Source: Sorghum bicolor
Taxonomy: Eukaryota; Streptophyta; Magnoliopsida; Poales; Poaceae
Direction: 5' to 3'
NCBI RefSeq assembly: GCF_000003195.3
Contig: NC_012870.2
Location: 7,618,501-7,682,500 of the forward strand
DNA length: 64,000 bases
Positions 22,400-41,376 of this stretch are shown here, in pieces; within the stretch, counting starts at the first letter, position 1; each line of letters starts with the position of its first letter. Under the pieces are notes generated by a model. It was not told the origin of the DNA. It saw only the letters and a list, made by a program, of their open reading frames with translations, and did no database searches. The translations under genes and the position numbers were made by a program.

Positions 22400-25300
22400 T
22401 CATGTGCCGTATATGTGTCTATGAACCGGTGCGCTGAAACCTTCAACAACATCCATCCATCGCTTCTCTACTATTAAAATTGAACTGTCCAGTAGGTGCC
22501 CAACAAAGAGCACCGGTTCTTTGAACGCAAAGAAGTTGAAGTTATTCCTTTTCTCTTGTTTAGACTCTTCATCATGAGCCTTACGCTTCTGCCTTGATTT
22601 TGTTGTCTTTTTGGCATCTGACTTCTCTACTGGTCCAGCTGATCGATTTGGCAAGTCAACATCCTCAACGACTGGCAATCCAAAATCAATGTAGCACATA
22701 GCCCTGAAAAGTAATGGGTTTAAACATTTAGGGAACATAGTGTATGACAGATCTCACGATTTCTTTAAACACACAAATCAGATACAGATACAGATGATCT
22801 TCCAGAGACAAGTTAATTTATAGGGGATTGTGTTGCTGTTGGGCTGGCCTTTTGGCATTATGGGTTGTAAGTGTAGTGGCCGTGCTTTGCATGTAACCCC
22901 TGGGTGCTTTGGTGCATCAGTGTTTTATCTCTGTACTGCTGGTTTGGCCACACTAGAACTGCGTAACATCATTGCTAAGTACTGAAATTCAGGGTGGTCC
23001 CTCTGTGCAAAACAAAAAAGATGATCTTCCACAGTAGGAAGCCCAGGCTAGGGATAGGGAGCTCAGAAGGGCCAGCATTCATGATATTTAATTAAGCAGA
23101 AACAAATATTTCAGAGGTTACCTGGTACTGTATACAACAACTGATGATGAGCTTTGCGGAGGAAATGATAGGCCAATGACCTCTCCAGGAAATTCCTGGA
23201 AACTTCTGGGCAACTGATGCGTATATCGCTTGGACCATTCACCTAGTTGTTTTGCTTCCACATCAAATACATACACCTCGTTTTTAGATGTAGTTACAAC
23301 AAGTGTGTTGTTCTTGGGGCAAAAACCACCAGATGTAACAGAACCACCGTTCATTCGGGATATGAACCAGTGTTGCCTGCAAATATAGGGGTAATTTTGT
23401 GATGACAGACTAACAGACATATGGCATTTGCATCTACAGCAGATAAAAAAAGGCGTACGCAATAGAAAAGTACCAAATTGGCACATACCTTTGCACCTCA
23501 AGGTTGAATACATAAATATCCCCATAGCAGTTAACCGCAGCCAGCCATTGCCCATCTGCACTCAGGAACATCTTCGTTACAGGTGATTCTCTTGAGATTT
23601 TTGCTCCATCTGCCTTTCTTGTAGGGTGAAATATATTTGAAATTTCTCTTGTTGCAATGTCAATGATCTGAATGATGCAGAAGAAATATGGAGTATGGAG
23701 TGTTAACAATAATAAGATGCAAAGGAAGACGACTTAAAAAAAAGCAATGATCTTGGCATGGTTACTCGCCTCATCATGATCTTAAAATATAATGACTAAA
23801 CAACAATGCAAACTAATATCCAGCCAAACACCTGGTAACTTTTAATCATGTAACTAACAGACATTGGCCTACAAGTAGGTAGGATCACAAGGATAGTTTC
23901 ATATCTCAGTAAGCTAGATGTGCTGAACTGCTAATTTCAAATGTAAAGATATGTAACATTGAAATTGAATTGGACACCCTTGCATGTCCTGCTTCCTCTA
24001 GCACGTACACTACAATGTTTACATAAGATAGAAGAGCAAAAAATACATGGCAGGTGACTTACGTATATTTTTCCATTACGCCCAGCAAGTATCAAATTGG
24101 ATGAGTCAACAGTAAACAGCATGCTCTGTGAACAGGGCAATCCTTTTGGTAGCTCTAATTTATCAAGGGTATACTTCTTTCCACCCTTATGCCCTAGTGC
24201 AAAGAGGCAGGGTCTCACACCATCTGAATAGGCCAAAAGTGTTCCGTTGGCAGAGGCAGCACTAGAAATGATTTTTCTGGACCCCTTGCTTTTCAAACGA
24301 GCAAGTTGTCGGACTGTAGCATCTCCTGGAGATGATGATGTACTTGGAGTCATCAACTTGTTCTGAACTGTCACAAGTAAAACATCCAACCAGTTTGGAG
24401 ACTGGACAAGCATTACAGAATCTCCATTGACTGTGCTATCCTTAGCCAACTTTATCAAAGGGCGTTGAGGTGCAGGGCAGAAATTATGAGGTGCAAACTG
24501 AGTAAACTCTCTTGCCGAATATGCAAACAATTTGGTGTCATCACCACCAGATATAAGCATCGGAACACCAAGATGAGCCCATTTGTGGTAACTGAATTCA
24601 TGTTTTTCACGCCGGCGAATCTTCACCACCTTTTCCTCGGGTAATGTATCTACAGGACAAAAGAACAGCTAAATCTGTGTAAGCACCAGTACAGGAAGAT
24701 CAAATTAATGCAAGCAACTAAAATATTGGCATACCTTCTCTACAGATAGGTACAGCCATGGTCAATGCCCTTACATCATGAGTGTGAGCTCTCACATATC
24801 CCACATAGACCCATTTGTGAACTTGCTCTTTGACCACATTTTTAGTAGCACCAAATTCATCCTTTGACATTTTGTACAAAATCACCTAGATCATCATCAG
24901 CCAGAAAGTACACCAGTTAAACGGGAAGTCATTGACAGATCAATAAACTAAGGAGTATAATTTCAAATCAAATTAACTTAAAAACAAAGCAGTGCATAGA
25001 AAGGTACAGGTTGCACAAGATTAGTTAATCAACCTAATAGCTGTTTTAGTAATGCTACAAACCTGCCCATCAGACCCTGCAGAAAATACCCTGTTCTCAC
25101 TGGGCACAGTTGTTAGTGCATTCACGTCGCCTTTATGATAAGAGTGGGCTTGCAGAAGTGTTCCATGGTGGCTATCCCAAAACTGTACGCTCCCGGTACT
25201 ATCTCCACTAACAATAGTTCCACACCTAGACCAGCAGCAACAATAATGAGCTCTATAAATAAAGGGGGGACAAAGTAAGTTCAGAGAAGACAAATAGTTA

Positions 25301-27338
25301 CTCTATCTCACCTCAGAAACAATAGTGTCCAGATGCAGAGTTCCGGTGAGCTACCAGCCCCTCCCAATCCAGCAGTAATACGATACATTTCATGGAAAGA
25401 TGTTGAATCCCAGCATCTGATTAAACTGCCAATAGCGGGAAAGAAGATACCAAAAATTGAAACCATGAGAATGCCAGCTCACACCACTAGAAATTAATCC
25501 CTCTGTCCACTATAGTAGGCATAACCTTTTTTTGTGTGTGTGTGTGTGTTTCCACGTATACAGGGCGCTCAGCTATTTGCTGCACATGCGGTGCTCAGCT
25601 CTGCGTGAAGCATTTATCACTGGCGGCCAAACTCCTTGAACTGCTCGTGTTCCGTTAGATTATACGTTACTCTCTCACGGCAGGAGCTGACTAGCATAAG
25701 CACTGCCAAAATATTTTCCATACCGCCAATAGGAAAAAAATAGTTCGGCAGGACAGAAAATTTTACCAAGAAAAAACAGAACTTCAGTTAGTGGGGAGTT
25801 GATGGCTGCATGACGCCATCGGCAGATAGGTGGGAGAAGATTTGCATGCGCATGCCTAGAAGCCAGAAAGGAATTTGCACGTGCGCTCTCCCACGGTGCG
25901 TGACAGAGAAATGTGAAACACATTATTCGGAGGCAGAAACCAAACAGACTCTCCTAAAAACGCACAGTAATTAACCTGTTCCTTGGTCTTAGCGTTTTTT
26001 GAGTTGCGCCTACTATACATGGATGGAGGAAAGTATGATAAATAATTACAGAAACAAGACAAATGTGAAACAGACTATTTGTATACATAGGAAAGAATAT
26101 GCAGTAAATAACACAAGCCTGCTTAAACCAGTAAGGAAATATAAACATACCCATCACTGCTGCCAGAAAATACAAATTTGGCGTTACTACTCCACGTCAC
26201 GCTCAGAGTCCGCCCTGTAAGGATGCACAAACGTAACTGCTAGAGTTGAATTTTTTGCCAAAATAACGGAAAACAGAATTATACAGGACATACCGCTCAC
26301 TCTTGGAAGAGACCTATAGTAAGTCAATGCACCTGATTCAGGCACGTGGTACAGTCGTACAGAACCATCATCACACGCAAGAGCCAATCGCTGGAAATCA
26401 TTCACATGATATGAAGATCTTGTGTTGGTAGAACCATCTTCATCCTCAGAGTTGTCACCATCATCAATGTTACTTAAGTCAGAATCACTGGAGTCATTTT
26501 GGTTTGGATGGCCATTGACACCAGACTCTGAGCAATTATTTTCAGTACTTTTAGCATCATCTGAAGGCTCGATGGCCATTTGCCAGATTGGAACTCCAAC
26601 AGTATCTAGAACAGTCTACAAAACAGAACAACAAACTAACTATAATTATATCCATGAACCTAAAACTGATATTACATTGCAACAAGAAAAGATATAAGGA
26701 GACTCATGAAGATCACATGGTCAAACTTGATACGAATCTGAGTGGCATCCCTAGTGATTCAATGCACCCGATAGGCTAAGGCCTATTATTTCACTACCCA
26801 AACATACCTACAACCTGCTCATTTACCAATTCCCAGCTTTATGTATATCCCACTATCACAGCATCCAACAGTTCAGAGTTGCCAATTCCACGAGAAAATC
26901 GAACGTAAGCATGCGAAGAGAGACACCTTTTGCTGCAGGTGGAAGAGATCCCATTCGGACACCGACCCATCAACGCTGGACGAGAGCAGCCTGCCGGTAG
27001 CTTCACCTCCTCTCCGCCCCCACACCAGTGATGTGATCCTCGATTCGGCATTCCCCTGTATAGTCTGCACCCAAGCAAACCCCCAATCAGGTCAGAGACA
27101 ATCCTCAGACTGCTCGCAGGACACGGCAGGGCTATGGGGACGGGAGGTGTGGGGGGAAGCGTACGAGCTGGTTGTGCCATCCGACGGAGCCCGGGGAGAC
27201 GAGCCAGAGCTCGAGTGAGCCGTCTTCACGCGCGGCGGCGACCTGGGAGGCGCAAGGAGAGGCGACGAGCGCGACGATGGGGGAGGGGGACCACTCGACC
27301 GCGCCGCCAGTGCAGCGGTGGACGCGGAGCTTGTCCAT
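22400..27338 (-). CDS. UTP4: U3 snoRNA-associated protein 4 / cirhin orthologue (WD40)
   Basis: Eleven minus-strand exons close exactly in frame: 27338-27165, 27064-26927, 26615-26294, 26214-26151, 25425-25312, 25225-25063, 24885-24735, 24649-24063, 23667-23489, 23376-23122 and 22703-22400, giving 816 residues. The N-terminal half is a WD40 propeller ([48 protein letters not shown]) interrupted in exon 3 by an acidic Asp/Ser/Asn loop. The second half has further blades ([40 protein letters not shown]). A basic [11 protein letters not shown] tract and the C-terminus HRHIYGT complete it. This layout is that of yeast Utp4, human cirhin and Arabidopsis POPCORN. They belong to the t-UTP/UTPA subcomplex of the small-subunit processome, acting in the nucleolus in early 18S pre-rRNA processing. 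A 535-bp MITE sits in intron 4. Confidence 0.93.
25498..26032. mobile_element. Stowaway-like MITE in intron 4 of UTP4
   Basis: The left terminus CCCTCTGTCCACTATAGTAGG matches the reverse complement of the right terminus (TCCTCCATCCATGTATAGTAG), giving an element of about 535 bp. The CCCTCYGTCC-type end is the Stowaway signature. It includes a short (GT)n run near 25535. It lies wholly within the 725-base intron between exons 4 and 5 and disturbs neither splice site. Edges are accurate to a few bases. Confidence 0.75.
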
Positions 27339-27509
27339 GGGCCAGCGCCCCGATGCGGCGGCGCTGGCGATCCTGGTGTTCTAGAAGGTACGGGAAGGGC
27401 GACCTTGAGGTCGACTTCGCGATGGTGCGGAAGTGGGGGGAGGGGCAGGCCGCAGGCGGCGCAGGTGGGAGAGAGTGGGAAGCGCTCGAGAGAGGCGGCT
27501 CACCGCTCG

Positions 27510-27633
27510 TTAGGGTTTTGAGGGAGAGGAAGGTCAAGTAGGGCTGGTTGGTCGACGCCTCGACGGCAGCGTGCGTACGGGCTACGTGACCTGAGAAAGC
27601 GGCGGGCCTGTTCGAAGCAACGATTTGGCCCAA
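27510..27633 (-). promoter_or_regulatory. Telo-box and site-II element upstream of UTP4
   Basis: On the minus strand AAAACCCTAA lies at 27519-27510, about 175 bases upstream of the UTP4 start, and TGGGCC lies at 27633-27628, about 115 bases further upstream. The site-II plus telo-box pairing is the classic arrangement in plant ribosomal-protein and ribosome-biogenesis promoters, which fits the assignment of this gene. Positions are seen; regulation is inferred. Confidence 0.6.
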
Positions 27634-27639
27634 TAGGCT

Positions 27640-30290
27640 TGAATGGTTTCGAAAGCTTCGTCTTCCTCTAAAACTAAAAGGGATAGATCGATGTAAAATT
27701 TTGAAGAGAAACGTGGAGGATGAGGCCGTGGTTTGCTTCATGGTACGAATGAATAATGAGAAGAATCGAGGATGTGAAATAATAGGTCTTTTAGCCTCTC
27801 AACTCCACCTTAGGATTTGTTTGGATGCATGGGTTGGAGTGGATTGGAATAAAATTTAGTTTAGTTTTACTCCGATCCACTTCAACACATGTGGATTGAG
27901 ATGAATATATGGGTATCCAAATATAAGACCTCAGTTGGTGACTTGATCAACATATTAGGGGACACTATAAATTCAATACTAGGTTCAGGAGTGCACGTTA
28001 GAGATCTCACGTCGTTTATGCATAGTTATGTGGATCAGACTAGACCGGTGGTCTCACAAAAAAAGGGAACTCGAGCCCAACCGATTCAGCCCACAAGTTC
28101 AGCAAACAATTAAAGCGCCAATAGATTCGGTCTGCAAGTTCAGTAAACAATCGAACCAGCATAAAAAGAGGAAAATTGGTGTAAAACAAGTAATGGGGAG
28201 TTTGGGGACATGGAAGGGCGAGAGAGGAGGGAAAATTGGTGTAAAAACTAATATTGGGGGATTTGAACCTTGGTGCAGTCCACCTAATAGCACCTATCTT
28301 TTTCGCCTATCTTGGAGTGGGACGATTACCAACTCTTTATGCGTCATGAAACTAATTTTTTATAAAATCATATAATGAAACTTTTCCATTGAGAATGAAA
28401 GTTTCGTCCATATTTTTATTTCATTCTATATGTCATGGTAGTCTTGGAAACAACGTGATATGTGTTCCATTAAGGTTGGCTTATTAGAGAATAATTCAAA
28501 CCCTTGCAATGAATACATCACGCTCCATTGGCTATCAAACACGCAGGGCCATGAGTGACCTCAACGCGAAGGCTTATCTTTGCATGGAATCGAGAACATA
28601 GGCAAAGAACATATAGAAGGCACAATCTCAAATATTGCTAATCTAACCTAATTCTAAATGTTGTTACGATAAAGTATATAAGAGTACTGGTAGCGATAAA
28701 GGAAGGGGAGGCACCCAATTCGAAGGATGACCTAGGGCACCCTTGGGGTCACGATACACACTAGGTTAAGGTTCCATGGATGGTTATAAGCCTCAAGGCC
28801 CAATAAAAGGTGACACGACATGTGCCATAAAACAACAACAACAACATGTTGTGATGATTTAGGACCAAGCTCAATTGATATTGCAATCAAGTACTCATGG
28901 GCCTCAATTGAACTCCTAATTAAAGAGTTATGACCTTCACAATACAATATTGTCAAGTTGTCAGTGAACCAAACGTTGGGTTTTGATGGTCTTGCACTTC
29001 AAATGGGCATCACATACAAAATGTATGATTACACACCCCATGGAAGATGTGTCCTTCCAAAGTTTACAACGTCCTCAAATTGTTCGCTACCAACAAATGT
29101 ATGATTAACATTAGGTAGCGACATATTTCCACTTATATTATTTTACATAAAACAGACTTGCCTTATTCTAGTGTATTGTGCCCTCATTAATTCGCCACAA
29201 GAGATCTTTAGCAAGCTTTTATGACAATAACCATATAGCTTTTATTGTTATTCGTGTGTCCTATTCATCTTTTAAATAACTCATATAATGTTTTGAGTTG
29301 ATAAAATCTAATTCAAGCCTGCTTTTTTACAGAACTAACCGCATCTGTATTCTTTTTTTTGTGACTACCGCATCTGTATTCATGAACAGTGTTTTACATA
29401 TTTTGTTACTTAGAGAAATGTTAAATAACACCCGTGTGTTTTATCCTTCTCCAACACTCGACTGTTCCCAACTCGGACGTGCCCCTCCCCACACGGTGCT
29501 CTCCTCGATGAGGTTCTCTTGGCGGTCGTGTCTAATTCTCTCTCTCTCTCTCTCCAAGCTCCTTCTCCGGCAAGCCCCACTCGTGTCCATGCCTCCACAC
29601 ATGCGTGAGCTCACTAGCCATGACGAGTCCACCGAGGTAGGTTTCCTCCTCCTCCTCCTCATGGATTTACCAATTAGGGGTTCGGTGAGCCTCTCCCCCT
29701 TTTATGCTTCAACTCCGTCGGGTATAGAAGGGGTGGCATGGGGGAGGTAGGCAGGCCAGGCAATGGGGATAGTGGTCGGACAGTTAGGGGCCCTGGCAAT
29801 GGTGGAGGCGGTTGGACTAGGGAGGGGTGAGGGTGTCGCTAGCGGGGATGGCCATAGCGGAGCTTTCGCGAGGGGGAGGGGAAGAAGGCAACTGTCACGG
29901 ACGCGCTAGGGTTCGCTGGAGCTTCAACGAACCCTAGCGCGCCGTGGCGGAGAAAGTGGGTGGTGGTGTGGGAAAAGAAGAAGACGAAGAGTAGCGATGG
30001 GCACCGTTGGATGACCAAATCAACGGTCAAAAAATCGGGTGTTTTGGGGGCTCAACACACACGAGCGCTCCCTAGGCAGCTGTTACTTTTCATTACTAAC
30101 CCATTTTGTTCATCGGTTAATTCAGATATAGCATGCCTTTTAAATTTTAATCATGTGCATATATAACAAGTTAAATACCTAATAAGGGTACAAATGGACA
30201 TTTTGATATCTTCCGTGTATTACTAAAAAACAAACAAAATCTATTTTGTCATTTTTTCCAAGGACTTCAGCTCTTCCGAGTTCCGACGAG
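27640..30290. other. Intergenic region between UTP4 and AGPase promoters
   Basis: The two flanking genes are divergent. The sequence holds scattered MITE-like fragments (27825-27920 with TTTGGATGCATGGG; 28340-28440 rich in GAAACTTT/TTTCATT words) and one larger repeat listed separately. No gene is supported. Confidence 0.5.
29400..30080. repeat. GC-rich repeat with a central perfect hairpin
   Basis: A perfect 14-bp inverted repeat, CGCGCTAGGGTTCG at 29902-29915 and CGAACCCTAGCGCG at 29928-29941, leaves a 12-base loop. The surroundings (GGTGG/GGCGG/GGGGATGGCC words) resemble 32620-32960 inside AGPase intron 4, which carries its own perfect hairpin at the corresponding place. Outer ends are unclear, so the span is approximate. 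Confidence 0.55.
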
Positions 30291-31006
30291 GCTCCAAATA
30301 AGTCCAAACTCAGTTGCCCCTCTCCTGAGCCGTCCGTCCACCGCCGCTAGCGCCACTCGGGTCATCGGGTGGCCGCGACCGCGAGCCGTGAGAGCGGTGA
30401 CAGTGCGTCAGTGCAGCGTGCAAGCGACCAATGCCGGCGCAAAGAACTGGAATATGCCAATCGCCACCGGGGCCGAGCCGAAGCCGTGATTCGTTCCGTG
30501 GCTGGCTGGTGGCTGCGGTGGGCCCGCAGAGTCCCATGAGAGGCACGGGAGCTTCCGAAAGAAGCCAACAGCGGGCGAGAACGGCGGGCGGAGAGGCGAC
30601 GTGTGGACGTCAGGCCTCGCGCCGGATAGCGTGCCGACTGGCGATCCAGCGAGAGAAGCCCCTCCCCCGTGCGCCCACCGATTCCACGACAACCCCGCAC
30701 TCACTGACAGCTCCGCCGCACTCCGTGTGGAGCCCATCCATCAGTGAGGCAAACCCGTGGGTTTGTGTAGCTGTGAGAGCTTTTTTTATGCGTCGCTGCC
30801 TCGCCTTCCCTTCTTCCGCTCCACCTCTCCACCGCCTCCATGCCGCTGCCGAGCGCTGCTGGAAAGTTTTAAAACTCACGGGGAGCTCGGAGACTCCACG
30901 ACGACCGCCGCTTCTCTCGGCCATTGTCGAGGGAGAGAGCGCGCGAGCGACCTAGGTCGTCAGTCGGCTTCGGGTGTTCGGCGCCGTCAGCTAGCTATCC
31001 GCGACG

Positions 31007-36030
<5,024 letters not shown>

Positions 36031-36053
<23 letters not shown>

Positions 36054-36442
36054 ACTGAAAAGGTCTCACAAGGCTGGTATTTGCGGCAGAAACAACCATA
36101 GGAGTTCTTTTGTAGTTGTACAATAAGATGCTGTATACCAGTCAAGAGGTTCTGCTTGTCTATACAAGAGAACTTTTGTCTACAAATCTTGTCTCACCAT
36201 GCGTATTTGACTCAAACAACGTTGCAGATCTTTTTACGAGAACACGTCTGTGGACGAGACGTGTTTTTTCATTATTAAGAGGAAACCAAGATACAAGCTT
36301 CAGGCACAAATCACTAGCTCTGGTGCAGTGACGCGAGGAGCGTTTGCACTAGGTTTGCGACTGCTGAACTGCCCTCGCCGGAGGACCAGCTCCCTAGAAA
36401 AGTTGCTGATGGATTGGTCATATGAACTGAAAAGGTCTCACA
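36031..36442 (+). repeat. Duplicated 40-bp segment spanning the AGPase stop codon
   Basis: The 40 bases at 36031-36070, which include the last codons (ADGLVI) and the stop, occur again without a mismatch at 36403-36442 in the 3' flank. Immediately after the second copy, CGTTGCAGATC (36444-36454) repeats 36221-36231. The second copy is not preceded by coding sequence and cannot be an exon. Confidence 0.9.
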
Positions 36443-36454
36443 GCGTTGCAGATC

Positions 36455-37628
36455 ATGAATATTTGTCGGTTTCATTTTTTCTTTCTTGGACATTTACACA
36501 AACCTTTTCAATTTTTCTTTCTTAATTAACACCAAAAGCTTTAATTCTAATCAGTATGCAACCGAGTTTCAAGTTCATTGTGCCAAATTCAATGTGCTTG
36601 ATCATGTATTCACATCATAGGTTGCATGTTTGAAACTGCTTTACCGATGATTTTGAAAGTAGAGGTAGTCTGCCTGGTCCAGATACTTTGCTTCAAACAT
36701 GCAGCATGCCATATAAAACTTAAGTCAGATATAAAAGTGTTTTAGTACTTCTTGCGACAATGCAAATAATAAGTAATAAATGGCACATTATTCATAATAA
36801 AGCTCAACAAGAAAATGATGATGTTGAACGATTTACCAATTGCCTGTTTAAATTTTAAATATGGTGTCAGCATGTCGACCAATAAATCCATAATTCCACT
36901 ACAACATACCACAATATCACGGGATTTTTCTATAAAACAAATTGCATTGAAGTTGATGCAAATTACTATTGAAGTGGTTTGTACAACAATAAACAAACAT
37001 TTCCCAAGAATGCCATAGTATTCTGGAAAACATTTTGAGTTGCTGCCCAGTCAACCAGTCTGGTTGAAACAGGGTAAGGAGTAAGAACTGCATTACTGTC
37101 AGCAATACAATATGAATCGGGTAGGGAGATAATCAGATAAATGTGGCAACACAATGCATGCATTTTTTTCGCAATGGTGCAGCCTTTGTTAGTTTCTCTG
37201 CCTTATAAGTCATCCTAAACTTGGGAATTTCTGACAGAAACCTATGTCTCAATTTATATACACGTTTGAGCATTTGTCATGAAACTGCCTTGATATCTTC
37301 TTCGGTGGGCGGGCGTGTGTCCAGTTTCTGCTCCTGTTTTGGCATCCTGACCAATAAATTAAGGTTCAGTGATCGGGTATTTCATTATATACGAAGAAAT
37401 TTTTGGAGAGACCTCTTAAAAAATAAAAGCTCCCTAGGCAGCTATATGCGATGATAAAGCAGATGTAGAAAATTCCAGCTAAACCGTGTCATGAGAGTTT
37501 GTCCCTCCCAGTCTGAACTTATCTCAAGAGAACTTGAAGTTCAGATTTGCTGATTTGCACAGCCGACCATACTACATCACACAGCTTCCAGTTCCAGACA
37601 ATGATTTCACATACAGTAAAGAGCATGC
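36455..37628. other. Convergent 3' flank between AGPase and GATA genes
   Basis: Both genes end toward this interval. It contains their 3' UTRs and A/T-rich spacer; no further gene, RNA gene or clear element was recognised. Confidence 0.5.
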
Positions 37629-40600
37629 TTACATCGAGTCAGTTTTGACTGTGGCTTGATTATACTCCACAGGAAGAACAATTGAGTTTTTGACATCAGT
37701 ATCTCCCTGCACAAGTAAATCAGAAGTGCAGTGTACAGATAAACTCTGTTACAAGAAAAGGTGTTCAGATAAACAAGTTTGTATTACAAACTTAGTGCAC
37801 CATTTTACTTGGATTGGCAAGCTGCTGCTGAGTCATTTTGGGTGCATTCAGAGGACTTCTTAGAGTACCCTGAAAAATCCAAAGGTTAACTAGTAGGAAT
37901 GTTGCTAATAGGGCCCACAAGCACAAGTTAATCAGGTAATTTGTTGACCAATCATAGTATCTTACTGGAAAGTTTGTCAAATTAAGAAGAATGATGTTTT
38001 TCTTTGACATGAGGAGGAAAAAGGTACCAAACAGCTAAACAGGAAAAGAGGTGCTATGATTGGCATAGAGAAACATGTACCTTATTTGCCCACATTAAGC
38101 CGCAAGCGTTGCAGAGCGACCTTGGACCAGCTGGGCCCCGGCGCATGGCTGGAGTAAGCCTTGAGCTGATGCCACAATTTTGGCAACTAGCAAAACAGGC
38201 CAACATTAGTCAATAAATGAAGGCAACAACCTTCTGCATATGAAACTGATGTAACACATGCCATAATCACAAAGTGAAAGTTGGCACATGACAACTAACT
38301 CACTGGGTTTCTCGCAAATGATCATCCTCGCCGTTAGTTGGACAGACACAAGCTGCAGAAGAAGTGGCACCATCACCAAAATCTGATCTCCCAGCAAATT
38401 GACCTTTACGCCGTTTCATCCTGAAAAATTTATTGAGATTGTGCAATTCAAGATTTAGAAATAATTTACAACAAAAACATCACAGAGTAGCGATCACTTG
38501 AATGCAAAATATGGTTATGCAATGGTTACGGTAAATAAACCTGGGATATATTCCCAGTGGTGAATGGTGGCGAGCAGCAATAGGTAGTCCAGGGTTTGTT
38601 CCCTGGCAGCTGCAACAGAATGTAAACAGGATGATAAAAAAAACACAGAAGCACCTTTTCTAGCATGATTAGAGCAAGAAACAGTAACTGGATTGAACCA
38701 GGTAGGTTGAGAAGAAACACGATGGTTCCAGAAAAGGAGTGACAAATGGAAAATCAGTGCCTGGCAAGGTAATGGCAAATCATAGAACTCATCAGTTCAT
38801 TGTCCATGGAATCCATATAAGCCTTTACATGATACCTCTTCCAAAATCCTAGACTAAAAGGCATAAAAAGAAAGTCCTTGTTCATTTTAATATCTAACTG
38901 AAATAAGTCTTTTAAACATTGAATTTCTAGCGATTTCTCAGAGCACATTATCTTGAATAACATGCCTGTACCTTTAGTGCAGAAGTACTCCAATAGATAG
39001 ATCCATGGTATCACTGCTATTTAGTTTTTCTCCGATGTTAGTACTTGGAGAAACTATTTCAAGATAAAAGGGCGACCTAAGATTGGATAGGATAGCAGTG
39101 ATAATAGTCTAAATATGGCATGTGTATTCCTATTTAAACGGAGTGACATAAGAAAAGAAATTAAGTAAATCCTGGTCTTATATACCAAAGAATACTCTCA
39201 CATTAGGAATGTAGAAGGCACGGCACATCCTATTTATGTGGTATAGCAATGTCAAAGTCAAAGAATATTTTCACATTAGGAATGCAGAAGGCGTGGCACA
39301 TCCTATTTATGTAGTATAGCAATGTCAAAGTCAAACATAATCAAGTCTTCAATGAGCTGATAATTTTATCTAACGTGGAGACTGGAGACTAACAAACGCA
39401 GACATTTTACAATTTATATCTCAAATCCTCCAAATGACAGCAGACAATTTGTTAACCAAGAATACTTTCAAAATTTCATTACACGCGTGCTTTGAAATTT
39501 TAATATGCATGGACCCTGGTAGGTTATGATGGTCATTTCATGTGCAGCATAATTTATATCATTGCTAAACATAGAAGGGCATTATTCTGTCCTTACTTTT
39601 GGGCGACCTCCTTGCGCACACTGTATCTAATCCTTTTATCGAAACATCTTTCCTTTCTCTTCTCACGGAATCTCATTAAGGAAGCAACCCTTCTAGCAGC
39701 CACAGTTGTATTCTGCACATGAGACAATGCTTTAGGAGAAACTGGAAATACCTGTCCTTACTGCAGGAAGTGTGTGGATACCTTCTCATCATTTGCCGTA
39801 GGAACAGCCATGTTTACCAAACCAGGCGGAACCTCGTACCCTCCAAGTACTAAAAGAACAGCCTGAACCTGTTCAAGAGAAAATATTTAGGATATACTGC
39901 TCGCCTAGGTGAGTTTCTGCATATGCAACTTCCATATCTCACTGACACGCTGGCTCACATGTGGCCCTGGGATACACATGTCAGTGAAACAATCTCATCA
40001 CCATATACATTCAAACAAAACAATAATGACATGGGCATATGGTCACCCTCAAAACCTTCAATACGGTTGCATCATGCTTACTTTGTTCTTGGTTTATGAT
40101 TGCAGTGAAGCTTTTCACTACACCGGGTTCATGATTGCATTTACAAGCATTCTCACTAATACAGTAGCTAAGGAATTGAGATAGACCCCAAAAAAAATTC
40201 AAAACTACACCCCAATTGAAGACTGGCAAAACCACCTTGTATCTCTAGTAAAATTCTGAAAGTTATGACCATGACTTTGACCAATCCAGGTAAATCATCT
40301 CAATTACTCACTTACAGAAGTTTCCTAATTTAGTTGCCTCCAGCTTTCCAAATAACCATACCCGATAACTAGAACAAAAAGAATCCTCAGCTTGCCAATG
40401 AGAAAAGTAAACCATATGAATGAATCCAGTTCAGTCCAGGACCACAGATGAAAATGCTTGCAAATTTTCATATTTGGGACCAAAACACTAATACGACTTA
40501 GGAACAAAGAATATATGCTTCTGATATAAAAATGAATATGCACGCTTCTATTTGAATTTTATTCAGCAAATATAACATAAACACAAATACGTTACAATAG

Positions 40601-41376
40601 TAGCAGAAGAAAGAAGACATCTACACTATTCAGAAGACACGCGACTTCACCACAACACAACTATAAAACATACAGAAAACAGTACGATTCAGCAATCAAG
40701 CATTCAGCTCGATTCCATTCGAACAGTAGAACACTATATCCATACTGATCGAAAAATGGCCAAACCAATTCATAATAACATTAGTCCCCTTACAGGATAA
40801 CCAAAAGCACAGTCATATCATACAGCACGCATATTCTTTGGTGCAATTCAGCAAGGGTAGGGTACAAAGGGATATGGTCAATTTACAATAGCAAATCAGA
40901 AACTGCGACTAACTTAGCCATAATTGGCAATCAAGTCCCCTTAGAATTCAATAAAAAACGATAAAAGACAGAATTTGATTATGTGCAACTCAACAGCAGA
41001 GCGCCTCTGCAAAGCTGGAACAATATGTGCTGATTCATAGCCGGCGCCCGGCGCTGCGGCGCACGCTAATCTCCGGCCAAGACGATTAACGATGATCGCA
41101 ACAAGTCAACGCAGCATATAGGAACCAAGGAAAGAGAATTTGGGAAGGGGCGATGGATTTTGCAGGGGGTGCAAGAGGCGCGACCTTTTGGGGCGGGACG
41201 GGGTCGAAGATGAAGACGTCGCCCTGGTACACCAGCGTGAGCTGCTCCGACGCCGCGCTCATCAGCGCCTCCGCCGCCGCCGCGGCCGAGGAGGCGTCGC
41301 CCCCGCCGGCAGCGACGGCGCCATCCGCCAGGGGTGGCCGGGGACCGTGGTCGTCCGCCGCGGGCTCCGCCGCCAT
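37629..41376 (-). CDS. TIFY-CCT-GATA zinc-finger transcription factor (ZIM/ZML type)
   Basis: Seven minus-strand exons close in frame: 41376-41185, 39868-39782, 39712-39597, 38420-38304, 38186-38081, 37869-37801 and 37706-37629, giving 254 residues. After an Ala/Gly-rich N-terminus comes a TIFY domain (about 46-83: [18 protein letters not shown] joined to [16 protein letters not shown]). A CCT motif follows (about 99-136: [20 protein letters not shown]), with nuclear-localisation-like basic clusters. A GATA zinc finger of the C-x2-C-x20-C-x2-C form spans residues 172-199 (CQNC...CNAC, then GLMWANKG). TIFY plus CCT plus GATA in this order defines the ZIM/ZML branch of the GATA family, nuclear DNA-binding regulators of hypocotyl growth, cryptochrome-dependent light tolerance and lignin genes. 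The first donor site (AAG before GTCGCG) is weak, and the 1.3-kb first intron is the largest. Confidence 0.93.

Noticed and set aside
27226..27741. 171-codon frame upstream of and overlapping UTP4 exon 1
   Set aside because: It is in a different frame from UTP4, overlaps its promoter motifs, and has no recognisable domain.
36403..36442. Second copy of the AGPase terminal codons as an alternative last exon
   Set aside because: There is no acceptor site or preceding coding sequence, and the copy is explained as a duplicated fragment.
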